From NCBI RefSeq assembly GCF_026914185.1, contig NC_070566.1:6820001-6884000 (forward strand): a DNA stretch of 64,000 bases. Reading direction: 5' to 3'. Positions 1-11,370 of the stretch are shown here, one piece after another. The stretch comes from Puccinia triticina (lineage: Eukaryota; Basidiomycota; Pucciniomycetes; Pucciniales; Pucciniaceae). The position numbers were made by a program, and so were the translations under genes. The notes beneath the pieces are model-generated. The model ran no database searches. It saw only the letters and a program-made list of their open reading frames with translations, and was not told the origin of the DNA. The number at the start of each line of letters is the position of its first letter. The first letter of the stretch is position 1.

Positions 1-967
1 GCAATGTGTTGTGTTGGGTTGGAAGAGCCAAAGTCAACGTACAGCTGCCATTTGTCATTTGAGGAGCTTGGCCGACATCCAATTGGCTGCCTAGGAGCTG
101 AAGAACACGGGGACTGCTCAGAGCAGGGGTGACGCTGACTGATGCTTGTGGGAGGATCTTTGGTGGTCTTTCGTGTGAGTGATCAATTACAATCAGCGCG
201 AGAGAGCTGTGGCAAAATCGGTGGACAGCAACAGGATGATGATGGAAGGATGGGCAACGGGCAACAGCTCACTTTGGCTGTTGGCGGTCTAGTTGGCGTG
301 ATTGGTATCTTGACTGTACGAGGCCATTGTGTATCGAAGGTTGCAAACAACAAGGCTTGTTTGAGCAGCTGCTTCAACGCGTATGTACACCCGACGGGTC
401 CAGCTAAGCTGAAGGTCAAAGATCCTTGCAACGACGTCTTCGGCCTGCCCCACAGCCGATGATGATAGGTCCAGCGATACGGCTGCCACAGTAATGAAGG
501 TGATAGGGCCCTGTCCAGCGGAGGGTTTAAATTGGGTGGGACTGGGTGGCGTGGTGTTGACAAGGATACGGTGGTCGTGGCGCCGGATGCGCCTAGAGTC
601 GAGAGTCATGACTTTCCCCCTATGGATGAGCTGAGTTTGGGTATTTAAGGAGGAGGGGAGGGTGTCAATTTTTCCCCTCAGGGGTTCTGGTTTCGTCCCA
701 CCCCCTCCCTGGAGGCCCCCTACATCGCTTGATTAGGCCCCTCCTTGACAGCTCTTTCAAAGAGTCTTCCACAACCGGCCCTTTTTTGCTTGTTGCTTTG
801 GCACAGTTGGAGGGTCATCCATAGGGCCTTGTAGGTCTTTGGGGATATTTTCAACGGCTGCCTGTATTGTAGAAATTGGTGCTCTTCTGTTGTGTTCTTT
901 TTAAATTAGAAATACGCCAAAACTTAGATCTAGGTTTCCACGTTTGTGTGGATTTAAGAAACTTGGA
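1..967 (-). mobile_element. Helitron-like element, 5' terminal part (truncated by window)
   Basis: Read on the minus strand the element begins at 967 with TCCAAGTTTCTTAAATCC, directly after a host A. This matches the start of the three full Helitron-like elements in this window (TCYAAGTTTATTAAA). The stretch 640-967 is related to 7150-7414: both have a ggggttc-ggttt-gtcc block, a cttgattaggccccT block and gccaaaacttagatct before the end. No 3' end (CTAG) can be placed because the element would run off the window. No convincing gene is seen in it. Calling it a Helitron is inference from the shared terminus. Confidence 0.45.
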
Positions 968-979
968 TTTTCTCTTCCT

Positions 980-1573
980 TCAGGCGCGTCTTTGCTTGCG
1001 CTCTGTTTCGCGTTCTGGTTCGCGCTCGTGTTCTAGTTTGCTCTCTTTGTGGCGCTCCTTATGGCGCAGTAAGGTGGTTACCTTCTGCGCGGGGGTTAGT
1101 GAAGTAGCCTTTTGGCGCATTGAAGCATCTTCTTCATGCGCTCGAGGCTGACAGGGTTCCTTGGTTACTATTTCTAGCTCGTCCTCCTCGGCCTCGCCTT
1201 CCTCGACTTCTTTTGGTGGGGGGAGGGTTCGCTGAGTGGTCTTTTCCTGATCTGGTATCAACCATTTCGGGAGAGGACTAAGTTAGTTTGGTTGTTGTTT
1301 TTGGTTTATGTCTTGGTTTGGTAATTGAAAGAATTTACCTTCGAGTAATTTAAGTGCCGCGGCTTTCGGGTCGAATTGCTTCTCGATGATTCGAGCGGGT
1401 AACGTCGCCGGGTGCGGTCTCTTCTTGTCCTGGCATGGGCTGAGGAAGAAGCCGGGCAGGAGAGACTTGGTGCGTTTAGACTGTTTCTTCTCGGCCGCGT
1501 TTTTCGGATCAGCGGATTTGGTAGTATCCGGGTAGTTATCAACGAGTTTAGCGGCTGGCACGGGAGCAGACAC
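980..1573 (-). CDS. Unrecognised lysine/glutamate-rich ORF pair
   Basis: Two minus-strand ORFs follow each other: 1573-1283 (96 codons from ATG, Lys/Pro/Ala-rich) and 1261-980 (rich in Glu, Arg and Lys, probably coiled or disordered). A donor-like GTAAAT at 1338 and a pyrimidine/AG boundary near 1276 could join them, but the phases do not give one clean reading frame. I recognise no family. The low-complexity, strongly charged composition would fit the start of a retrotransposon gag or a decayed host gene. The sequence borders the Helitron-like terminus at 967, so the gene may be cut by that insertion. Confidence 0.25.
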
Positions 1574-2884
1574 TAAAGTCGAAATATAGGGATAAAACGG
1601 GCAGAAATATGCTTTTTGGTGGTTTAGTTTATGTACTTTTTATGTATATTTTATTGGTTTTATCTCTATTGCGCAATAAGTCAAAAACAAGGAAAAAATT
1701 CGTACTTGTTTAGTGGATTTAATTGGTTTTTTATGTAAAAACTGGAGTTCTGACGGAAAAATTATGGGGATAATTGCTAAAAATAAGGAAAAAACTCAGC
1801 AAAAAATCAGTTTTATCCTTGACAGGTACTCTGGGTAAAAAACACGATGAGGCCCCCAAATGACAGCTCTGTTTATGAAGCTTAGGGCAAAAACCCGTCA
1901 AAATAAGGGTTTTTAGCCCTAGCACTATAACTGTGTTGATGTAAACACTGGTAATTTAAATTACCAAGCTTGTTACGTGGCAAATATGGCTATTACAAGG
2001 GTTTTAACACTCTGTAACAGAGGAGGAATTAATTATGTAATTAATAATATGTAATTATTAATTACAGGGAATTAATTTGGCGTAAAAGTAGGTGGTAAGC
2101 GCTTAAACTGATTGGCTGCTTGACAGAGGCGGTGGTCTTACTGCAACTACTTATAAGGATAAAGCTTTAAATATACTAATAAGGGATTTTTGATGATTTA
2201 AAGGGTTTAATCCAGTGGATTTTACGTGCTGGGGAAGGTTTATAAGGAAAAGTGGCTACAAATGTAGCAGAGGAGAATATTCACGGCAAACTTACAGTTT
2301 ATGGGCGGTGAATGGTCTGGGGGATCTTTTCCTGAGGGCCAAATAGGCCTCTATTTATAGAGGGGACTTCAGTGGGCGTAAACACTGAGTCCTTTTCTCC
2401 CTATGGGAGTATCCAGGGCTGTAGCCGTGAAAAAGGGCTTGGCTGTGGGTATTTCAATTGTATTAAAATAGACTAATTTCCCTGACTCTGTCACATGACA
2501 TGTTTATAACCAATTGTCATGTGAAAGAGCTTCAGTAGAAGTCTACATAATACTTTCACGGGGTATTTTTACACGAGTAATATTACTCATTATTGTACAA
2601 CAGTTTATTTTTATGTACTTTAATTGTTTTACTAATTTTTTGTATGTAATACTATTTTTGGGCGCTTTCTGTGGCCAATTCTTAATTATACAATTAGTAC
2701 ATGAAGGAATAGGAATAAGGGGGTACTTTAAGTGGGTGACCCCCCTTGATTTATGATGAGGAATCTGATTCTGCAATAATAATTTAATAATTATTATTAT
2801 TTACTGAGTTATTGCAGTCTTTTGGATACTTGATGTATCTCTAAGGCTGACATTTGCCTCCTTCAACACCTACTAATTCATTCT
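1574..2884. other. AT-rich stretch without a supported gene
   Basis: About 1.3 kb of AT-rich DNA with short ORFs only. It contains runs such as the aattaattatgtaattaat cluster near 2030-2070. There is no domain, RNA gene or delimited repeat I can support. Confidence 0.5.
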
Positions 2885-2930
2885 TTGACACCTCCAACAC
2901 ACCACAACCACAATTGCTCAAATCCATACC

Positions 2931-5083
2931 ATGGCCCGCAAACTCTGCGCAAAACCCAAACCCCAACCAGCCATCAACCAATCACCGCCAGAGCCAGAAG
3001 ATCTAGTCCCACCGCTGCCAAAACCAGAAACCAAACCCACAAAATGGTTTTTGCCAGTTTCTATGGATCAGGGGTTCAGCACATTCATTGATAATGGCTG
3101 TTCTCTTGATAGGCAGGGTTACCCCCTTTACCCCAACAGAACAACCACCTTTGTAAATCCAGTTGACACAAAGTTTAAAAACTTCCCAAAGGTCGGCTAC
3201 TCCCAGACCGTCAATGTGGATCATTAACAAGTTATGGAAGGTTATCCACGTCAAGTGCCTCGGAGTTCTCCTTTGCGACCAGGAAGAATGTCAATATGCT
3301 GGCCCACCCCCTACTGGTCCCGGAAAGATCCACAAGTTTCTCAACAGGTAAGTCATCAAGCCAAACCCTTTGAAAGAAGAAGGCAATTGATTTATGTTTG
3401 CGTTGAAAGCAACCCTGTTTGCCCAGGATCAGCCGGTCGATGCAAGGGTAAGGTATACTGGGAGGAATGCACGGGAACTAAATGCCGATTGGACATTCAT
3501 CAGAGTGCCTGGGGCCTCCTGCGACATCAAGGATTCCACGATCACCCTTGGCCAGACTCAAAGAAGCCCAACCCCCTGGCCATGGCAGATTTAGCCGCCG
3601 AGATCAAGAAGAATCCTAATTTAACCGCGCTTCAACTCAAGGTACACTATTTTTTTATTTTTTTTAAAGAATGATTGACAATCAAATGAAACTCACGCAA
3701 GCCTGACTTTCCCTGGATTCAAAGATTGGAAAAACAGGGCCAGACAAACATTTGGAAAAATATCACCAACATTCATGAGTCACTCGGCAATGCTGATTGC
3801 GCGCGTTACTACAGACGTCAAATTCTTAGTGAGATCAAAGAGACTGCAGACAAGAAGGGCGGTGGCGGAGATAAATTTCTAAACAACTTATTTCAGTGGG
3901 ACCAGCTGAGTCATCCCACTCGTTTTGAATCCCTAATTATGTACTTACATACTACACTACTACAGGAAGGGCTTGGAGATCATATTGTGTGCCTTCAGGC
4001 AAGGCCAAGAGCATTTCACATTTCAAACACCATAAACGTCAGGAGAGGCTATTGGACTGGTGCGAGGAAGGCAATTCACTCTACTCAGGTGGCTTGATAT
4101 CCAACATTACCTACCGGTTTTTTGAATCTGGATACCACTAACCACATCAATGTACTGCAACAATACCGCTTTGATAAATTCCAGTCCAATTAAGCTGGAT
4201 TCATGGACTTTTGGTGGAATATTACACGATCCATTTCACCGTACTATTCCAGCAATTCCTTATCCATTCAATCCTTCCAAATGAGCGCGAGAAGCTGGCC
4301 ACAAGCATTGTTGACTTCTCAAAGGCTCAGCAGAAGGGGTTTGTTGCGGTGTACATGGCGGTTTTTGGTAAAACGGACGAGATTTCTGCAATGAAGAATC
4401 TCAAAGGATGTCGTTAACACTTTCAACAATCCATTACACGTGTCAAGCGCAACCGCACCATTATCAGGTCTGATGAAGAGTTTTGTGTTTTCTTCCATCC
4501 TTTGTGTCCTCATTTTCTTTTATAACCCAGCTGATATGATGCATTCCTTCCAAAAGTCCCGCTTTGAATCCATGTGCATTGGCCTTCTGGAGCCCACCGA
4601 CCCCGCCGGCCAATCCCACAAGGTAAGAATTGACGAGCTGAGGCGTCGGTTTCCAAAGACCACACGGTGGCTTGACTGGTGGACAATGGCTGACGTCAAG
4701 GCAATGCTGTTCCCCAGCCGTTGACCAATGTTAGAAGACTTCCCAGATGGGGACGATGGCCTTCCGAGCTCAACGAATGCACAGGAAAGCTTGCATTGTG
4801 TCTACTATATGTTCAGGTGATTTTTTTTCTCTTTCTACTTCGACTGTGGTTTTTTATGACTAATCATGTTTATTTTTGAATCCCGGGAAAAAAATGCATG
4901 CTGAAGGGAATGGTCCAGCTTTATGCCTTTTTCAAGGCCCTGGAGCAAGACCATGGGACGCTTATGCGGGGAACGACCATCAGGTATGGTTCTCAGCCCA
5001 AGAAACAGGTCAGCATATCTGAATCCATTGGCTGGAAAAAGCCTACCACTGCAAAAAAAACTGTGTCAACTGTGAGCAGTTGA
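2931..5083 (+). pseudogene. Transposon-type gene with GCM-like zinc region and conserved core, decayed (N-terminal part)
   Basis: A series of exon-sized reading frames on one strand appears to encode one protein. After an N-terminal Pro-rich part (ATG 2931) comes a zinc-binding segment: CLGVLLCDQEECQYAGPPPT near 3270-3330, then paired cysteines, WEECTG, and an H/W-rich QGFHDHPWPDSKKPNP near 3520-3575. This resembles GCM-like (WRKY-GCM1 class) DNA-binding regions that I associate with MULE-type transposons and with families expanded in rust fungi. The core follows: ESLGNADCARYYRRQIL near 3780, ILPNEREKLA near 4275, RWLDWWTMADVKAMLFPSR near 4660-4720, STNAQESLHCVYYM near 4770-4810 and YGSQPKKQVSISESIGW near 4990-5030. 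Intron-like GT-AG gaps are present, but frame changes and stops break the frame in several places, so I call it a pseudogene. Transposase function is inferred. Confidence 0.55.
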
Positions 5084-5279
5084 CATGTGGTAACTCTGAG
5101 GAAGCTTGTGGTGTTACACCAGCCTTACTCAAGGTTTGACTCAACCCAAGCTTTAATGCACAGTCACTGTGCACCTTGCAAAGTGACTGTGCCAACAAAG
5201 ACACTTGTGCATTCAGGTGGAGTTACAATGGCAGCTTGGCTTGAGTTCTCTGCATGTCAACTGAAAGCAGTTGACCAAG
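5065..5279. mobile_element. Short MITE-like insertion with palindromic ends
   Basis: The segment starts near gtcaactgtgagcagttgac and ends near gtcaactgaaagcagttgac, two near-identical 20-bp palindromes about 190 bp apart. It carries an inner inverted pair around cacagtcactgtgc and aaagtgactgtgcc. It separates the last core segment of the GCM-like pseudogene from the next exon-like part (acceptor ttttgcag near 5290). A related motif (cagtcactttgg...caatgactgtg) occurs near 44675. A target duplication was not established. Confidence 0.35.
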
Positions 5280-5291
5280 TTTTTTTTGCAG

Positions 5292-5942
5292 TGTACCAAG
5301 CAACAAAGAGCAGCAACCAAAGAACATGCCGCTGCCAAGAACGATGGCCGCCCACCAGACACCACCAAGTTAATACTAGACAAGAAACCAGCCAAACGGG
5401 CCAAGACGGGTCGACCGCCAAACTCCGTCAATATCGACCGAAATTGACACACCACGTATGCTTCCTACGTGGCCGCAAAACCAACTGAACAGAAATCTCT
5501 GTCCAATTGTTGTTGGTTGGCAGCTGCGCTTGAATTCCTCTATTGAAACTTCAGTCCCCTATGGCTGAAAGAATCAGGCGGCAAAGAAACCGACTTAGTC
5601 AACCGCGTCGTTGCACATTTCTCACCGCGGGCCACCCACGAGCTGACGGAAAGAAACGGATTGCTGAACTTCTTGACGATGTGATCCAGGTCTCTATTTG
5701 ATGATATTCAGAAACTCCGTCCCAACTCTTTTGTACCTGGCAAGTTTGCATCCTGCAACCTATTCATTGAGAGAATCCTTGATCCCAAGAGGAATTCATG
5801 CAAGTCATTGCACAGTCTTTTTTTGGTTGATGAGTTGTGGATATTCACCTGTCCTTTTCACAAAGCACAAGTCCTTCATCCCCGCGAGCAACAATCAACT
5901 ACTACTCTCAGAATCAAAGGTTCAATGTTTGAGCAAAATGGA
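5292..5942 (+). pseudogene. Same decayed gene: basic linker and start of cysteine-peptidase domain
   Basis: After an acceptor-like ttttttttgcag the frame reads a basic linker (KKPAKRAKTGRPP) and then, past one TGA near 5446, SNCCWLAAALEFLY at 5502-5543. An asparagine-cysteine-tryptophan box of this kind is the usual nucleophile region of USP/Ulp-type thiol peptidases. Further downstream VPGKFASCNLFIERILDPKR and LWIFTCPFHKAQVLH can be read near 5730-5875, in shifted frames. The text breaks off near 5942, where the DNA becomes GC-rich. The histidine side of the domain resumes at 8053. A peptidase fused to a GCM-like transposon protein is my reading of the order. I cannot test enzyme class from sequence alone. 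Confidence 0.45.
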
Positions 5943-5944
5943 AT

Positions 5945-6457
5945 CAGTGGCGCTGGGTCTGGGCCCCACCGGCCCATGCGCTCCGGCCCCGTCCTGGTTG
6001 TCGGCAGCGTAGGTAAGCTGCTTGGAGCGCTTGCGCGTCTTGCCAATCGGGCTGGGATGGTTGCTTCTGTCGCCGCTGAAGCTGATCTTGGACGGCCCCT
6101 CGTCGTTGCCGGTGGCCGAGTAGCGGCTCTGCTGCTGCAATTTCTTTCTATATCTTGGGGCTGGTGTTGGCGGTGTTGATGCGCAGCGAGAGGCCGCCGC
6201 GACTGGAGGCCTTGCTTGAGGTGCTTGGGCTGGGCACGAGCCGGACAAACTTGTATTCGCGGGCAACGGCTCGAGCGTATCAAGGCTCCTCCCGCTGCAA
6301 AGAAGAGCTGCAGAGTCGCTCTCTCGCCTCCTTGGCCTTGGAATGCCAGATCATCTGACGAGTTTGAGTGCGAGCTCGGACAAGGGGACTGGAAGTGCGT
6401 GTTAAACTTGCCCTTGTTTGAAGTGATTGGGGACAATGTTGAGTTGAATAAATCCAA
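5945..6457 (-). other. GC-rich minus-strand gene-like fragment of unknown origin
   Basis: Within otherwise AT-rich DNA this piece is GC-rich and open in two overlapping minus frames (193 and 114 codons). Readable stretches such as IGKTRKRSKQLTYAADNQDG and REYKFVRLVPSPSTSSKASS look like exons of a basic, low-complexity protein, but I recognise no family. It may be a host gene fragment carried by the Helitron-like insert, as in the element at 37869-41332. That is inference. Confidence 0.25.
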
Positions 6458-7149
6458 GTAGTCTGGCTAGGCCTGCTAAAAAAACCATCAACTTTAAGAG
6501 AAATGCCTACGACCTCTGGAATCTACGCAAGACAGCTGACCTTTCATATCCAGACGGATTGAGGCCCATAAGATACTGGCCCTCCTGGGAATCAGTCGCA
6601 GTGTTGGGGCAAACCAAGTACTTACTGGTTAGTCTGCAAGCAACTAAGGTTGTCAAAGCGAGTAGGCAAGTGGTTGGCCGATTTGGGGGCGCGTTTGGGA
6701 TGGTGCTGCTGGGGGAGGACCTCGTCGAATTGGTCTTGCGGACCAGTCTGGGGATGTAACCATACTCGGCAAGGTATTGGCAATGCCAATGCCAGAGAAG
6801 TCCTGAGTGAGGCCAGGTATTGAGCCAAGGAAGGAGTCCTGGGAGGACTTGATGGGCAGGTGCAAAGAGCCACACTAAACTTGCCCAGCGGTCGTCAGCT
6901 TCCCCGCTGCCAGCCTTGGCGCACAATAATGTTGTTCTAAGAAGCAACATATGTACTGATCAATTGGAGCTGATGTGGGTGGCAAGGCATTGTGATAGGG
7001 TTGAACTGTGGCGCGCAGGGCAAGTGATAGTTGCAACTTGCCAGTATGGTGGAGGGGAGCAACGGAGGCGCTAGCGGCATGGTTTGGGTGGCCAACAGGG
7101 CAGCGGTGGAGACAAGGTCAGGTGCACCAGTGTCAGGCTTTGGTCAACA

Positions 7150-7414
7150 GGTATTTAAAGGGAGTGTGAGATGGGCAATGTTCCCCCGGCCCAGGGGTTC
7201 CGGTTTTGTCCTGGCCCCCTACTTTGCTTGATTAGGCCCCTGCTTGAGACAACAAAATGCCAACTCTTTTATTCTTGTTGCACTGTCACAAGCTGGAGAG
7301 TCTATCCGTGGCACCTAGTGTTTGGGGGTAATCTATTCAACAGTGGCCAAATTAGGCTGCACACCAAAACTTAGATCTTTTTTGCCATGTTTTTGTGAAT
7401 TCAATAAACTTGGA
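7150..7414 (-). mobile_element. Helitron-like 5' terminus, minus orientation
   Basis: Read on the minus strand from 7414 the sequence begins TCCAAGTTTATTGAATTC after host A, the same opening as the full elements at 32481 and 37869. The adjoining 250 bp are related to 640-967, which gives two copies of one subfamily. The matching 3' end was not found. Confidence 0.4.
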
Positions 7415-8052
7415 TAGGTACATTCTTGGGGACACTTTTGTGAATTGAAGCTTGTGTTCAAAATTGTGATCATGATGAACCAAACACAAAAATTCAACAG
7501 AGCAATAATGATGTGTTGACATTGAGTGACAGATCATTTCACAACAACTTCACCTACAGTTACCCTTCTATTGGGGAGGAAGTTTAACAAAGTTACAGAT
7601 GACATTGAACTCACATCATACCAAGCAACTGACAAGATTACGGTCTGGCACTCTCTAGAGAGTGCAACAAATCCCTACCTGGTGTAAAGTGATTTTTTTT
7701 GTGCAAATTCCCTGAAACAGTTAGGCACTAGGGCGGTGGGTGGTTTGAGAGAGTGTGCATGTAGCCATACACCCACCCAGCCCCACCAATATCCTCGGAG
7801 GGAGCAAAAAAGAAATTGGAGAGATACATGATGATAAGTGGCCAGATTGGGTAACTATGCAGGCCACTGAAGTCTGTGGATGCAGAAAAACTTGCAACTA
7901 TCCATTGAAAACAAATGGGCCCTCACCAGATTGCAATTTGCAGGAAGGCTTTGATTTTCACCCAAAGGTGGGTTTTTATCTTTGGGGTTTCCTAGATGAT
8001 TCCCAAATGGCCTAATACCCCCCTGCGGAGGCGGAGCTGCCTTGGCCTCTAG

Positions 8053-9426
8053 TACACCTTAATATCGTGTGGTTTCTTTGGGCAGTCACACTATTGTAGG
8101 AAGGTGTTACGTCACGCAAACAGGTTATTGGGAGTTTGGCGGCATGACAACCAGCTGAATAGAGGGCGCGCTTATATGGTGGACGCAGTTCCTGGGAGCA
8201 TAAGTGGAGCTCAGGAGCAAACCAGCTGGCTCATTTACTCTCGAAGTTGGACGCCTGAGGAGTCCGCCTTTGTCGACAAGAGTATTACACAAATTTCAAA
8301 GGACAACCCATAATTTCCCACTCAAATTAAAACCATTTTGAAATTGTCTTACAATGGTTACCTGTCTGTAACCCCCTCAGAAGTTCCGGAGTCCAACAAT
8401 GGCATACCAATACCATCTATATCAATCACACCGGCCAATGAAGCATGTGCCATTCAAGGTAAGCCAATGAGGCGCTCCAATACCCTTTAGTTTCCCACCA
8501 ATTGACCCACATCCTCCTGTAATTTCAGATGAGGTGGCTATGCCCAAACCCGCCAGCAATGCTCAGGTTCCGGTACAATCCTTGGATATTTGGATTCAAC
8601 GTCCAGCAAACATGGTGACTGAAGTAGCCTGCACTCTCTCCCCGGATCCAGAGGTTGAGATTTCCCCATCGGCAAAGGTAAAGCATAGCGTTCCCAGTCA
8701 GAAAAAAACAGAATTTGCGCCCGCCCCAGCTTCAAAGCTAGATATCGCGCCAGCAAAGCGTTTCCGCCCAAACAAAGTTGTGCTAGTATCTGATCATTCC
8801 CAGTCTCTGTTGGATAGTTGTTCTCTACCAAAGAGTGGCTGCTCCGGAGGCTCCAAAGAATCTGAGCTCTCATCTTCTCATTCCCAATCTCCAGCGGTTC
8901 CGGCAACTCATGGTCGTCCCAAGAAGGTCCCAGAGCCCAATACCTCACTCAATTTCAAGAAAAAACCCCTGGCTGATGGCAATGGGGAGCGTTACCAGGC
9001 CCGAGATGAGGCCTATTGGCAGGAAAATAGATGAAAATCATCCCAAGTTGGCAAGCAAGGTGAAGGTGGAACTCCTCTTTGCACTTGAAGAGCAGGACCT
9101 GACTATTGTTTGCTTATTTTTCTGTTCTTTTTGGCACAACTCTAGGCCATGCTGAGCCGGCCACTTTCTTGGCAGTTCCTCTCCCCGCAGTGACTACTGC
9201 CACCACAAACAAGCAAGCACGAGCAGCTAAGAAGGTGACTTCAAACCAGGACCGGCAAAAGGAACCGCCCGCAACCGCCAACATGGGGCATTCTTCATCA
9301 TCAGCAAGTAAGATTGTGGCGTTTTGGAATGAGAATGAGTCAAGCGGTGTTATTTCCGCGTCAGAGGCAATCAAACCATTGACAGGGAGCAGGAGAGGCC
9401 GGAAGGCCTGGGGTGCTTCAGGGGTT
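8053..9426 (+). pseudogene. Same decayed gene: end of peptidase domain and low-complexity tail
   Basis: Directly after the Helitron-type end the frame reads YTLISCGFFGQSHYCRKV and then GVWRHDNQLNRG and SWLIYSRSWTPEESAFVDKS up to about 8310. The SHYxxKV motif is a plausible catalytic histidine side of the peptidase that begins at 5502. A GT-AG gap near 8459-8528 leads into an open frame at 8534-9034 and a second at about 9133-9426. Both are Ser/Pro/Lys-rich without a recognised domain and probably form the disordered C-terminal tail. Stops and shifts show decay. In an intact relative the two halves should sit on one uninterrupted protein. Confidence 0.45.
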
Positions 9427-9734
9427 TAGTCCGTTTTTTTCCTTCTTTGTTTTGTTACACAGTTAGTTTGGATTTATGGCGAGTTTGCTGGAGAGGTGGA
9501 AGGAACTGAGAAGCCAATTTCTAATATTGGTTGTGTTGTTTCATATTTTTTTCACCAATTTCTGCCTTTCTTCTGACATTTTGTTAAGCAAGTAGCCTGT
9601 AAAATTGCACTGCAAGGCATAATATGTTAATTTTACATTGGGGGTGCCTTGTAAGGCCAAGGGTGTAATTTTAATTGATTTGCCTCAATTCTGAAATTTT
9701 ACATTTTGGGACTTTACAATGTCCGGAAGTTGTA
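9427..9734. repeat. AT-rich module repeated at 10500-10660
   Basis: The part 9590-9730 (tgtaaaattgcactgcaagg ... attttacattttgggac) has a degenerate direct copy at about 10500-10660 (atgtaaaattagttgatttg ... attttacatatttggagc). The two flank repeat Y, so Y may have entered, or mobilised, this module. No gene is seen. Confidence 0.35.
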
Positions 9735-10490
9735 AAGCGGTGTGGTGGTCATACCAGTAGAGGCCCACAAGAGCATCAAAATCATCAAGTCAGAAAGATC
9801 AGCAATCTCACCAGCAAAACCCTTCAGCCTTATACCTCTCAAGATCCCTCAAGATTCATCCTCAAGATGATCCCTTCCCTCACTTTCTCACAGCCTCAAG
9901 ATTCTGGATCCCTCCCAGTTTCTCTTTTCCTTTCTTGGTCCTAACACATGTACTATGTGGGTTTATTATGATGTTTTATTTCTTCACTTTATGCTGTTTG
10001 GTTTCCTCTTTAAGCTTTGTTTATTCTTTTCTTCTGTGTGTTGTTTGTTGGGTTTTGTTTCCTTTTCTTTCCTGGTGGTTTTGTTTTGTAGTTAGGAATG
10101 TGATGACATGTCCTGTGACATGTCACTCCCCAGAGTCCAAGTTTGAGTTTGAACTTGGAGGATGGGACAACATGGGACTTGCTCTGATCCAAGAGAAATT
10201 CCACCACCTTTTTTCTGATCCGCTGGCAGTATCCCCAGCACTATTCCTGATCCTTCATCCCTGATCCCCTTATCATCATCATCCAATCCTTAACAAACCA
10301 ACCACCGCCGACGGTATTCCATCCCCGTTGTCTCTCAAAAATCCCCCCCCCCAATGCTATCACTTTTTGATCCACATCTCATTTGCCGGACCACCTCGAG
10401 GGCAGCCTCAACAGCACCCATCCCCTCAACGCTATGCCTACCGCCTGGCACAGTAGGATTTCCACAGCGGAGCTTGTAATTTCTGTCTTT
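9735..10490 (+). mobile_element. Repeat family Y, copy 1
   Basis: This segment is related along most of its length to 53090-53950. Shared blocks include the atcatcaag start, gagtccaagtt ... gaacttggagga, the cggtattccat ... aaatcccccccc block and accaccTcgagggcagc. It carries T-rich tracts and no convincing ORF. Class unknown. The C-rich block before its end and the two dispersed copies mark it as a mobile repeat rather than a gene. Confidence 0.4.
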
Positions 10491-10660
10491 ACGTGCCCAA
10501 GCGTACACTTTTACACATCATGCTTTACATAGCACATTTAACATGGTACTTCATTTGGCCGGAGAAATGTAAAATTAGTTGATTTGCTCAACATGTGTAA
10601 TTTTACATATTTGGAGCTTTAAATTGCACATGCAATGTAAAAGACAGGGTGTAAAAATCT

Positions 10661-11005
10661 ACATTCCTGCAAAATATAGATTTGAAATTATACAAAAAAG
10701 AAAAGATTCCCGATTCTTGGCTCGAGATCCTGACAGTTTTGCAGTGTTTCCACTCTCAATTTAGCAATGCTTTTCATACTAGACTTGTTGAGAAGTATAA
10801 AGATATTTCGGCAGAAGAGCTAAAGCTTGAATTGACTTTTCCAGTTGGTGAATTAAAGAAGGTGCAACAGCTCCTTGACAATTATAAGATTTTGTCACAT
10901 TTCAGTAGACTTCAAAATATGATCCCAAAGTATGATCCAACTTATCAAGAGTCAGGAGTGCAAGTTATGGATTATGTGCGTAAGCAACTCCAGAGACTTT
11001 AGGTC
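10661..11005 (+). CDS. Unrecognised short ORF
   Basis: An open frame from ATG 10682 to 11002 (106 codons) has a normal protein-like composition: Leu/Lys-rich, with helices likely (LKLELTFPVGELKKVQQLLD). I recognise no family. It lies between an AT-rich repeat and a CCTTT simple repeat, with no matching neighbour, so it may be an exon of a fragmented transposon gene. Confidence 0.2.
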
Positions 11006-11029
11006 TCACATTCTTCTTTCCAGACTGTT

Positions 11030-11110
11030 TTGTTTCCTTTCTTTTCTTTTCTTTTCCTTTCCTTTCTTTTTTTTTCCTTTCCTTTCCTTTCCTTTCCTTT
11101 CCTTTTTTCT
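11030..11110. repeat. Simple repeat, (CCTTT)n-like
   Basis: Pyrimidine-only tract of CCTTT and CTTTT units, not part of a delimited element. Confidence 0.8.
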
Positions 11111-11370
11111 TTGCTCTTCTTCCGTTCTTTGCATCTTGAGTTTTTTTTGAGTGATGGAGGACTTCCCGTCTCCATTTAGGTGTTTTCCAAAATTCTTCTT
11201 CTAGAAAACCACAGTAAAAAACAATAAAAAAAACGGACTTACTTTGCACACTGCAAAAAGCTCTTTGCGTACTGTGCAGTGCGCAAAGTTTGCAAACACT
11301 TTGCTCACTGCGCGTGAAGGGCACAACTTTTTGAAATTATTTTTTGACCAATCAATAGACAAGCTTATTA

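Larger units (their letters stand above)
5943..8052 (+). mobile_element. Inserted DNA ending in a Helitron-type 3' terminus
   Basis: This block interrupts the peptidase domain. Its right edge is exact: a GC hairpin (8030-8042), CTTGGCCT and CTAG at 8049-8052, after which the peptidase frame resumes at T8053 (YTLISCGFFGQSHYC). The last bases match the 3' ends of the three Helitron-like elements at 35308, 41332 and 44915. The left edge is not resolved; composition changes near 5943. The insert is composite: 7150-7414 is a Helitron-like 5' end on the minus strand (TCCAAGTTTATTGAATTC read from 7414), and 5880-6457 is a GC-rich minus-strand gene-like fragment. Confidence 0.5.
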
